Shown here: in pieces, positions 1 to 6,711 of the stretch
Numbering within the stretch: position 1 is the stretch's first letter
How the letters are laid out: the number at the start of each line of letters is the position of its first letter
Assembly (NCBI GenBank): GCA_029260135.1
Contig: JAJDDV010000134.1
Coordinates: 1 to 32,972 of the forward strand
Source of the DNA: Phycisphaerae bacterium
GTDB lineage: Bacteria; Planctomycetota; Phycisphaerae; UBA1845
DNA length: 32,972 nucleotides
Direction: 5' to 3'
Notes under the pieces: generated by a model
The model's input: the letters and a program-made list of their open reading frames with translations, nothing else
The model's database searches: none
What the model was told of the DNA's origin: nothing
Made by a program: the position numbers and the translations under genes

Positions 1-1
1 G

Positions 2-130
2 CTTCGCACGTTGGCCTGCCGCACCCAGACCACCCTCTGGCAATCCATGCAGGCCGTGCTTGACGCGGTGACACCCTCCGACGCCACCAACTGCTTCCGT
101 CACGCAGGATACACGCTACATGTTGACTGA
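2..130 (+). CDS. IS630-type transposase, C-terminal end (cut by window edge)
   Basis: An open frame enters from the left edge in frame 2 and ends at TGA 128-130, giving the last 42 residues of a protein. The ending, with L-W-Q-S-M-Q-A-V-L-D-A-V-T-P followed by C-F-R-H-A-G-Y-T, has the form of the extreme C-terminus of IS630-family DDE transposases, where a helix of the type 'A-L-x-x-V-T-P-x-x-x-x-x-W/F-F-x-H-x-G-Y' closes the protein. Catalytic residues lie outside the window, so activity cannot be judged. The first copy of repeat unit A begins 11 bases after the stop, so the right end of the element should lie in or next to that repeat. The family call rests on a short match and is moderate. 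Confidence 0.6.
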   Translation, partial: LRTLACRTQTTLWQSMQAVLDAVTPSDATNCFRHAGYTLHVD

Positions 131-140
131 AACCGCTCTA

Positions 141-618
141 ATGTTCTTGGACATGGTGTGGGCAACCACATAAGAGCATGGCGGCGCTGCGCTTGGGCAT
201 GGCACCCGGCGTCCGTCCCCCACCCTCGCTGCGCGAGAATGGGGCACCCTGCAAGCGTGGACCATAGCACCCGGCGTCCGTCCCCCACCCTCGCTGCGCG
301 AGAATGGGGCACCCTGCTTGGCCATGGCACCCGGCGCACAGCGGCTCCTAATGTTCTTGGACATGGTGTGGGCAACCACATAAGAGCATGGCGGCGCTGC
401 GCTTGGCCATGGCACCCGGCGTCCGTCCCCCACCCTCGCTGCGCGAGAATGGGGCACCCTGCCTCTACGTTCTTGGACATGGTGTGGGCAACCACATAAG
501 AGCATGGCGGCGCTGCGCTTGGCCATGGCACCCGGCGCTTGGCCATGGCACCCGGCGCTTGGCCATGGCACCCGGCGCGCTTGGCCATGGCACCCGGCGC
601 TTGGCCATGGCACCCGGC
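141..618. repeat. Mosaic of three interspersed repeat units (A, B, C)
   Basis: Unit A, about 70 bp, occurs at 141-210 and 351-420 (one base differs between them), and at 469-536 with a slightly different left end. It starts near ATGTTCTTGGACATGG and holds a small hairpin TGTGG-GCAA-CCACA. Unit B, 42 bp, occurs as three identical copies at 211-252, 276-317 and 421-462. It contains the stem CTCGC-TGC-GCGAG flanked by CCCC and GGGG, which can extend the hairpin. Unit C is a 20-bp module ending in ATGGCACCCGGC. It follows or precedes the A and B units and expands into a tandem array at 517-618. No codon-like structure is kept across copies, and the open frames here arise from repetition. The block sits between an IS end and the 3' end of a sugar-nucleotide gene, so it is probably non-coding intergenic repeat material. 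Confidence 0.9.
517..618 (+). repeat. Tandem array of a 20-bp unit (unit C)
   Basis: Five copies of GCTTGGCCATGGCACCCGGC lie at 517-536, 537-556, 557-576, 579-598 and 599-618, with two extra bases (GC) before the fourth. Each copy contains the 8-bp palindrome GGCCATGG-like core (CCATGG). There are no unique spacers, so this is not a CRISPR array. A single copy of the same module occurs at 316-335, and it ends each unit A, which suggests the array grew by slippage or unequal exchange at the end of the third A unit. Confidence 0.92.
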
Positions 619-665
619 GCCCTTGGCTTGGGCTCGGGCACCCTGCGAATGAGAATCGATGGGGG

Positions 666-2717
666 TCAGCCTACGGGTTGTTCGGTTGCGGCTTCGTTGG
701 GGGCGTACTCGGGGACGAGGCCTTTGAGCTGGGCTTGGATGTCCTCGTCGGTGCCGGTGTCGGCCATCTGGCGAAGTCTTTCGACGCCGTTGATGATGGC
801 CTGCGGGTCGTCGCGCCGGTGCTTCCAGATTCCGATCTTGGGGTGAGCGGTGTCGCCGATGTGTTCGTCTTCCATGGAGAGTTCTTCGAAGAGTTTTTCG
901 CCCGGGCGGACGCCGCTGAAGGCGATCTCGATGTCGATGTCGGGTCTCAGGCCGCTGAGGGTGATCATATCTTTGGCGAGTTGGACGATCTTGACCGGCT
1001 CGCCCATGTGGAGGACGTAGATCTCACCGCCCATTCCCATGGCGCCGGCTTGGAGGACGAGTTGGGCGGCCTCGGTGATCGTCATGAAATAGCGTTTCAT
1101 TTCGGGGTGGGTCACGGTGACGGGTCCGCCCTTGGCGATCTGATCACGGAAGATCGGTACGACGCTTCCACTGCTGGCGAGGACATTTCCGAAGCGGACG
1201 GTGACGAACTGAGTTGATTTGGGTCGGCTGATGGCCTGGACGTAGGTTTCGGTGACGCGTTTGGTGCATCCCATCATACTGGTGGGGTTGACGGCTTTGT
1301 CGGTGGAGATCAGCACCATTTTCTCGACGCCGGTTTCGACGGCGCTGTCGGCCACGATCACGGTCCCGCCGATGTTGTTCTTGATGGCTTCGCCTGGGTT
1401 TCTCTCCATCATGGGCACATGTTTGTGTGCGGCTGCGTGGAAGACGGTCGAGGGCGATTCGCGCTCGAAGACCTGCTTGAGGCGCACTCGGTCGGCGACG
1501 TCGGCGATGTAGGGCGCGACGTCGAGCTTGGGGAAGAGCGCGTGAAGCTGTCGTTCGATTTCGAAGAGGGCGTTCTCCGCCTGTTCGATCAGTACGAGAC
1601 GGCGTGGGTTGAAGGCGGCGATCTGGCGGCACATTTCGGATCCGATACTTCCGCCGGCGCCGGTGACCACGATGCACTTGCTTCCGAGTTGTCGTCCGAT
1701 TTCATCGGCGTCGAGTTGGACGGGATCACGGCCTAGGAGGTCGGCGATTTCCACGTCGCGGATTTCCTTGACCTGGACTCGGCCTTCGATCAGGTCAGTG
1801 ACGGCGGGAATGGTTCTAAAGTGTACGCCGGTTCCCTGGCATCGCTCGACCAGCGCGCGGATGGTTCTGGGTGTGGCTTGGGGAAGGGCGATGAAGGCCT
1901 CTTGCACGCCTCGTTCGATACAGACTTCTCGAACGACCTCGGTTCCGCCGAGGATCTCGACGCCGTGGATCCGGCCGTGGAGGCGATGGATGTCGTCGTC
2001 GAGGAATCCGACGCACTCGTACCGTTCCTGTCGCATCCGAAGCAGTTCTCGCAGGACAGCTTCGCCCGCGTCGCCGGCGCCGATGATCAGCACGCGCGTA
2101 GGATTTCCTGACCGGGTGGGCTGTATGTCCTCGTAATAGAAGCGTACGAGAATGCGTGTTGCGGCGACGAAGATGACGGTGCATCCCCAATCGAGGAAGA
2201 ACACGGAAGACTGCCGCAAGGGGCTTGTGCTCTTGTCGACCAACTTCTCGTTGAAAAGTATGTTGGATCCGATTTCGAGCAGGAAGTAGAACAGCAGGAA
2301 AAAGAACGACCCGGTGAGGCCTGCACGGATCACATCGAAGAGGTCGCGCAAACCGACATAACGCCACGAGCCACGGTACATGCCGGTGGCATGGAAGACG
2401 ATGAGCTTGACGGGAACGGAGAGCAGAACGAGGGGTACGAACAGCGACGCGAACCATGGGTAGTCCACGGTCCTGATCCGCACGGCCATTCTGAAGTTGT
2501 AGGCGAGCAGAAACGCGGCGAACAGGGCGACCGTGAAGATTCCGGCATGGGCCATGACGACGAGCGGCATGCGGTAGGTCGTGAGGAATTCCGCCCGGCG
2601 ATCGCGCGATGTGTTCGATGGTGGGGTCACGATGCTGTCACGCTGGGTCAAGCTCTGTTTCTCTGTAGCGCGCCGAGCGCCTCTGTTTACCGAATGGGGC
2701 GCTCGAAGCGGGGACAC
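666..2717 (-). CDS. Membrane-bound nucleotide-sugar 4,6-dehydratase, FlaA1/WbpM/CapD type
   Basis: A 683-residue protein with the full architecture of the large, membrane-anchored SDR enzymes that dehydrate UDP-GlcNAc-type sugars for surface glycans. Residues about 50-195 hold four hydrophobic segments. A first nucleotide-binding fold carries G-A-G-D-A-G-E at 213-219. The catalytic SDR domain starts with T-G-A-G-G-S-I-G at 352-359, with S-T-D-K-A-V-N-P-T at 471-479. The usual Y-x-x-x-K is M-x-x-x-K (M482, K486), as is typical for the WbpM/FlaA1 group. The GTG at 2717 lies 18 bases after the upstream gene and has no clear ribosome site, so the start may be further in (for example M50). It probably supplies a deoxy-amino sugar to the glycan cluster at 10966-20104. 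The exact sugar product cannot be read from the sequence. Confidence 0.93.
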   Translation of the reverse strand: MSPLRAPHSVNRGARRATEKQSLTQRDSIVTPPSNTSRDRRAEFLTTYRMPLVVMAHAGIFTVALFAAFLLAYNFRMAVRIRTVDYPWFASLFVPLVLLSVPVKLIVFHATGMYRGSWRYVGLRDLFDVIRAGLTGSFFFLLFYFLLEIGSNILFNEKLVDKSTSPLRQSSVFFLDWGCTVIFVAATRILVRFYYEDIQPTRSGNPTRVLIIGAGDAGEAVLRELLRMRQERYECVGFLDDDIHRLHGRIHGVEILGGTEVVREVCIERGVQEAFIALPQATPRTIRALVERCQGTGVHFRTIPAVTDLIEGRVQVKEIRDVEIADLLGRDPVQLDADEIGRQLGSKCIVVTGAGGSIGSEMCRQIAAFNPRRLVLIEQAENALFEIERQLHALFPKLDVAPYIADVADRVRLKQVFERESPSTVFHAAAHKHVPMMERNPGEAIKNNIGGTVIVADSAVETGVEKMVLISTDKAVNPTSMMGCTKRVTETYVQAISRPKSTQFVTVRFGNVLASSGSVVPIFRDQIAKGGPVTVTHPEMKRYFMTITEAAQLVLQAGAMGMGGEIYVLHMGEPVKIVQLAKDMITLSGLRPDIDIEIAFSGVRPGEKLFEELSMEDEHIGDTAHPKIGIWKHRRDDPQAIINGVERLRQMADTGTDEDIQAQLKGLVPEYAPNEAATEQPVG

Positions 2718-2735
2718 TCGATCATCGAAAACACA

Positions 2736-3848
2736 CTAGGGTTGCGGATGGTCTTGGGGCAATGCGGTCTCGACCGAGGCCGCTCTCATCAGCGCAGGCC
2801 AGTCGGCGTATACATCCTCTCCCGTATCGCGGGCAAGTCTCGCCGCGACGGCGTGCGCTTCCTCTTTCGCGCCGACGTACCAAAGGGCGACGGCCTGCAA
2901 GGCACGCAGTTTCGGACTTTGCGTTCCCGGCGTCGCGAGCAACGCGATCCGGGCTCGGACGCGCTGTGCCTCGAGCGGATCGCCATAGGCATCGAGAGGG
3001 TTCAGATTCGGGAGGAATGGATTCTCGGTTCGCCGCGTGAGAATGTACAGCACGACCTGAGCCGTTCTCGACGCGTCGAGCGACAGGTGCGAGAACATCT
3101 CGCCGATCCTCGACTCGATATCGTCATCGTCGAGGAGCGCGGCGGTTTCAAACGATCTTGCGGCGCGATGATACTTGCCGATGCGGAACCACTCCCACGC
3201 CTCTTGGCGCAATCGTTTCTGTGCGGCATCGACGCCGGACCGAAGGTGGCGTTCGACGGTCGGTTCGGGGCCGGTGGTGGGTGGGTCGTTCCGCTGAAGA
3301 AACGGTGTTGCCTCGAGCGCGGATTTGGATGGCGGCCCGCCCACGGTGGAGAACGCCCGATACACCGGCGCATTGAACGAGGTCGCCGCCAGCAGTGCTT
3401 CGCGTCGCGTGAAGACGGCGGGCATATCGTGCGCTTGTTGCGCGGCGGTGCGCCGAAATCCGCCGTACTTTCTGATCGATGCTTCCGACAATCCGAATCG
3501 CAGGGAGGCGCCGGGGACCGCCGCCTGCGGGGGGCGTCGTATGGCTCGAAGCCGGTCGCCGGGAAGCGTGACGGGGCGAACCACGCCGCGCTGGTTCTGG
3601 CGGCGCCCAAAGTCCTGATAACCACGGGAGAGCGTCTGCTGCCAGGGGTTTTGAAAAGTCCCCACGGGGCGGCGATCGACCGTTCCGACATAGGACGGAA
3701 CGGCGTCACCGTAGGAGTCTCTCGCGGGTCTGAGGGGTATGGGTTTGGCGAGCTGGGCGTAGCCGTCAGACGAGATGACCAGCAAAGCCATTGCGATCGC
3801 AAGCGGCCCCTTACAGGGGCGTCGAACTGCAGATTCTCGTCGGGCCAT
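2736..3848 (-). CDS. Exported protein of unknown function with TPR-like C-terminal half
   Basis: The 370-residue product begins with M-A-R-R, a basic stretch and a hydrophobic segment ending near S-S-D-G-Y-A-Q, a plausible secretion signal cleaved at Y-A/Q. The middle is rich in Pro, Arg and Gln and low in predicted structure. From about residue 205 on there are amphipathic helices, with W-E-W-F-R-I-G-K-Y-H-R-A-A-R-S-F-E-T-A resembling a tetratricopeptide unit. I chose the ATG at 3848 because GGAG lies nine bases upstream; a GTG 15 bases earlier is possible. The stop is 18 bases before the dehydratase gene, so the two are probably co-transcribed. No family is recognised. Periplasmic location is inferred from the signal and partner-binding from the TPR-like helices. 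Confidence 0.75.
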   Translation of the reverse strand: MARRESAVRRPCKGPLAIAMALLVISSDGYAQLAKPIPLRPARDSYGDAVPSYVGTVDRRPVGTFQNPWQQTLSRGYQDFGRRQNQRGVVRPVTLPGDRLRAIRRPPQAAVPGASLRFGLSEASIRKYGGFRRTAAQQAHDMPAVFTRREALLAATSFNAPVYRAFSTVGGPPSKSALEATPFLQRNDPPTTGPEPTVERHLRSGVDAAQKRLRQEAWEWFRIGKYHRAARSFETAALLDDDDIESRIGEMFSHLSLDASRTAQVVLYILTRRTENPFLPNLNPLDAYGDPLEAQRVRARIALLATPGTQSPKLRALQAVALWYVGAKEEAHAVAARLARDTGEDVYADWPALMRAASVETALPQDHPQP

Positions 3849-3988
3849 ACTGAGGCGCTCCACAACCAGTCAGGGGTGGACGAAACCATGTAACCATACA
3901 ATCGGCCAACCGCAAGTGGTCGCACAGTTGAAATCAAGGCTTTAGTTTTGTGCCCCAAGGCGACAGCCGACCAAGCGGCTTGAGGTCG

Positions 3989-5092
3989 CTATGTATCCGC
4001 CTGGTGGCGTTGGCTGGAGGTCGGGATCGCGTCAAGGCGACTTTGAAGTTCCTGAAAGAGGTTCCTGATGGGTGCGAAGGCCTCATGCGTGGTGCGCTGG
4101 GACTTGGGGATCTGCTTGAGCTTCCCGGAATGGACACTCTGATAGGCCTCCGCTCTCGAGACGAGTTCGCCATGAATCGACTCGGCGGCACTTTTTTGCC
4201 CTGCGTCGAGTGCGAAGCGTGTTTCGAAGACCAGGACGAAGGCAAACCAGGTGGAGGGGTCGTACGCTACCCAGCGGCGGCTGACGGCTTGGCTGGCGCT
4301 TTGGGGTGACTGGTTGACCGCTTCGCTTGCCAATGTGGGTCTTTTCGGAGGCGTTGCAGGTGTTGACCCCTCCGGGGCGTCCCAGTCTTGGGGCGTCCAT
4401 TTCCCAGCGGCCCAGCGCTGGGTCAGCTCCGTCACGGTCTTTTGTCGCTTTCGGAAGCTCTGGATGTCTTGTTGGAGCAGTTTCTTCCCGCTGGGTCCTA
4501 CGACCGCGGCGAATTCTACCGATAGCGCTTCGACTCGTTTGCTGAGGTCCTCCATCAAGGGCCTGCTCTCGGTGCTCCACCGGGCCACCCGATCGGCGGT
4601 AATGGGAAGCCCTCTGGACCGGGTTTCGAGTAGGTCTTGGGTCTGGCTGAAAATGACGCCTGCGTTGCTGACGAGGAATCGGCCGGCCTCTCTCATGACG
4701 GCGGCTTTGACCTTGGCGGATTGGGCGGCGTCCAGTTCGTATCGCTCTGCAATCCTGGCGTTGAGCAGGTCCAATCTCCCCATGGGTCGCCAGGGTGGAA
4801 TGGCGGCGACCTCGCGCGCGACATCGCGCGCGAAGAGATCCGGCTCGTCCGTCCAGCCGGATCTTGCCCAAAAATTGTCGATCGTCCGTTCTATTCGAAC
4901 CTGTTCTCCTTGCCAGTCTGACGAACTCATCAGCGTTCCCAGCTTATGGAAACCTTCGAGAAACCCGGTGTCGATTTCGTTTGACTCTCGCTGTTGCGCG
5001 ATGGCGGGGACCGCTTGAACCGCAACCGTCAGGAGCATCACGGCCGGGGTGCGCCAGTCTGAGCGATCGCTGTTACGGCTTGATCCTAACAT
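3989..5092 (-). CDS. Exported helical protein of unknown function
   Basis: A 367-residue product with an N-terminal hydrophobic segment (about residues 17-32) ending in V-P-A-I-A-Q-Q, a good signal-peptidase site. The mature part is charged and mainly helical, with many Arg, Glu, Gln and Ala and no cysteine-based or nucleotide-binding motif. W, F and P clusters such as P-P-W-R-P-M-G punctuate it. It lies 140 bases upstream of the next minus-strand gene, so the pair may form a transcription unit with the dehydratase. The start ATG follows a weak GGAAA. I do not recognise a family. Its role in envelope or glycan biology is only suggested by location. Confidence 0.72.
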   Translation of the reverse strand: MLGSSRNSDRSDWRTPAVMLLTVAVQAVPAIAQQRESNEIDTGFLEGFHKLGTLMSSSDWQGEQVRIERTIDNFWARSGWTDEPDLFARDVAREVAAIPPWRPMGRLDLLNARIAERYELDAAQSAKVKAAVMREAGRFLVSNAGVIFSQTQDLLETRSRGLPITADRVARWSTESRPLMEDLSKRVEALSVEFAAVVGPSGKKLLQQDIQSFRKRQKTVTELTQRWAAGKWTPQDWDAPEGSTPATPPKRPTLASEAVNQSPQSASQAVSRRWVAYDPSTWFAFVLVFETRFALDAGQKSAAESIHGELVSRAEAYQSVHSGKLKQIPKSQRTTHEAFAPIRNLFQELQSRLDAIPTSSQRHQADT

Positions 5093-5361
5093 TGCAGGTT
5101 TTCCGTGGAGTTCCTCGGGATCACCGGCCGCCCCTTGATGTGCGGCAGGTCGCTACAGGTTCCTCATGTCGCGGGAGTATACAGGAAGCATCGGCCTTGG
5201 AACAGCGCGCGACAAAGAGACAAAAAACGTCCCCGGTAGGGTGCACGGGCATCGGTTTCCGGCTTGCCCGGTGGTCGGTTGGAGAGGGACCGGGTAGGAT
5301 GTTCTGCGGGGAATGGCCGGGCGGGGAAGCCGTCCGCCGATCAGCGCTGGATTGAGAGAAC

Positions 5362-6204
5362 ATGCAGGTCAAACTGGCCACTTCGCGTGGTTTTTGCTTT
5401 GGGGTGGAGGATGCGATCGAGATCGCCGAAGCGGCGATCGAGGAGCACGGGGCCGGGAATGTGGTGGCGTTGGGTCCTCTCATCCACAATAAGCAGGTTG
5501 TTGGGAAGTTGTCGGATGCCGGTTTGGACCAGACGGGGAGTCTGGAGTCGGCACCCTCCTCGAAGATGCTGCTGATTCGATCGCACGGGGCTCCGCCGGA
5601 GACGTTTGCCCGTGCGCATGAGCGAGGCCTGCACGTTGTCGATGCGACGTGCGTTCTTGTGAAGCGTGCGCAGAGCGTGGTTCGTCAGCTCCATGAGGAT
5701 GGCTATCACGTCGTGATGATCGGTGATCCGAATCATCCCGAAGTTCGCGGTGTGATCGGATATGCTCCTGAGGTCACTGTGATCGACCGAGGGAGCGATC
5801 TCGAGAAGGCGCTTCCGTTTCGCGAGCGGTTGGGCATTGTGGCTCAAACAACGCACTCTCCGGAGCATGTGGCTGATGTCATTCGGCAGATTCTGACGCG
5901 TCCGTTCCGTGAAGCGAAGATCATCAACACGCTCTGCCTGGAGGTGACGCGGCGCCAGGAGGCGGCGGCGGCGTTGGCTCGGGAGGTTGATGTGATGTTC
6001 GTGCTCGGCGGTCTCCACTCCGCCAATACGCGTGAGCTGGCGCGCATTTGCTCGGAAGTGGGTTGCCGGACGTATCATCTCGAGACGCTGGAGCAGTTCA
6101 CGGTGGCGATGGTCGTGGGGAAGACGGTGGCCGGCGTTACGGCCGGTGCGTCGACGCCCGAATCGGTCATCGTCGAGTTTGTTCGCAAGCTGGAAGCCGT
6201 GTAG
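5362..6204 (+). CDS. ispH: 4-hydroxy-3-methylbut-2-enyl diphosphate reductase (IspH/LytB), diverged
   Basis: IspH makes IPP and DMAPP from HMBPP in the last step of the methylerythritol phosphate isoprenoid pathway, using a [4Fe-4S] cluster in the cytoplasm. The 280-residue length is normal for the short form. All three cluster cysteines are present: C12 in R-G-F-C-F-G-V, C97 in D-A-T-C, C192 in N-T-L-C. Substrate-site residues H42, H75, H125 and E127 (in H-P-E-V), Q-T-T at 162-164, and S220/N222 are also kept, as is the closing T-A-G-A-S-T-P-E. Some usually fixed positions differ: D-A-T-C-V for D-A-T-C-P, the residues after C192 (L-E-V instead of x-A-T), and S-A-N for S-S-N. It is divergently placed from 3989-5092 and followed by a possible hairpin at 6296-6320. 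Confidence 0.92.
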   Translation: MQVKLATSRGFCFGVEDAIEIAEAAIEEHGAGNVVALGPLIHNKQVVGKLSDAGLDQTGSLESAPSSKMLLIRSHGAPPETFARAHERGLHVVDATCVLVKRAQSVVRQLHEDGYHVVMIGDPNHPEVRGVIGYAPEVTVIDRGSDLEKALPFRERLGIVAQTTHSPEHVADVIRQILTRPFREAKIINTLCLEVTRRQEAAAALAREVDVMFVLGGLHSANTRELARICSEVGCRTYHLETLEQFTVAMVVGKTVAGVTAGASTPESVIVEFVRKLEAV

Positions 6205-6295
6205 CGCCTTGCCGATGGGGTGTCTTCGATGCGCTTCGGACGCGCGATCCCCGCGCACGGACTTTTGTCACGTCTTGTTGGCCTGTCAGAATGTG

Positions 6296-6320
6296 AACCG
6301 CTTTGTGGCGGGAAGCGGTT
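6296..6320. repeat. Perfect 8-bp inverted repeat after ispH
   Basis: AACCGCTT at 6296-6303 and AAGCGGTT at 6313-6320 are separated by nine bases. It lies 92 bases past the ispH stop and about 120 bases before the CDGSH gene. There is no T-run after it, so an intrinsic terminator is not proven. It could equally be an operator or an RNA hairpin that protects the ispH transcript end. Confidence 0.45.
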
Positions 6321-6426
6321 GTTGGACGGGCGCGAGCAAGTCGATAAGGTAGAAGGACCGTGAGAGAGGAGTCGCCGCACAGGCGCCCCTGCGTCGGTGG
6401 CGACGTGAAGGGCTGACGTGTATGAG

Positions 6427-6433
6427 AAAGGAG
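6427..6433 (+). promoter_or_regulatory. Ribosome-binding site that fixes the CDGSH gene start
   Basis: AAAGGAG lies five bases before the ATG at 6439. A GTG at 6418 in the same frame lies upstream of this site, so translation most likely begins at 6439. Confidence 0.75.
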
Positions 6434-6438
6434 CTTCG

Positions 6439-6678
6439 ATGACGGAACCCAAGCACGGCGATCGTCCGATTGTTGTTGACGAGACGCCTGGGAAGAAGGC
6501 CTATTGCACCTGCGGGATTTCGACGAATCTTCCTTATTGCGACGGCGCGCACAGTCGGGAGGGGACGGGTCTGAGTCCGATTGTTGTGGAGGTGGAGTCG
6601 CCGGGAAAGAAGGCGGTTTGCCAGTGTCATCGAAGTGGGAATCTGCCGTGGTGTGACGGCGCGCACAGTCAGGGATAG
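6439..6678 (+). CDS. Small tandem CDGSH-type iron-sulfur protein
   Basis: A 79-residue protein made of two CDGSH iron-sulfur motifs. The first reads C-T-C-G-I-S-T-N-L-P-Y-C-D-G-A-H and the second C-Q-C-H-R-S-G-N-L-P-W-C-D-G-A-H. Each therefore has the three Cys and one His that bind a [2Fe-2S] cluster in the zf-CDGSH (mitoNEET-like) fold. The tandem arrangement, with P-I-V-V and P-G-K-K-A before each motif, fits the short bacterial class with two clusters in one chain. It is probably a cytoplasmic electron- or cluster-transfer protein; its partner is unknown. It sits downstream of ispH, another Fe-S protein, but a 234-base gap argues against tight coupling. Confidence 0.93.
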   Translation: MTEPKHGDRPIVVDETPGKKAYCTCGISTNLPYCDGAHSREGTGLSPIVVEVESPGKKAVCQCHRSGNLPWCDGAHSQG

Positions 6679-6711
6679 TCCACGGAGCCGATTGGCAAGG
6701 ATGTTACCGCG

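Noticed and set aside
517..618. Possible CRISPR array
   Set aside because: The 20-bp units are directly joined with no unique spacers and no cas genes are near.
100..1217. Several open frames on both strands within and beside the repeat block
   Set aside because: They arise because the repeated units lack stops in many frames; the 20-bp period shifts the frame at every copy and no protein family is seen.
2391..3893. A 500-residue plus-strand open frame
   Set aside because: It is antisense to the dehydratase start and the 2736-3848 gene, has low-complexity Arg/Gly composition and no domain; the minus-strand genes have signal peptides and motifs.
5176..5181. Minus-strand TATACT upstream of the exported-protein gene at 5092
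   Set aside because: No acceptable -35 element at 16-18 bases; left out as a promoter.
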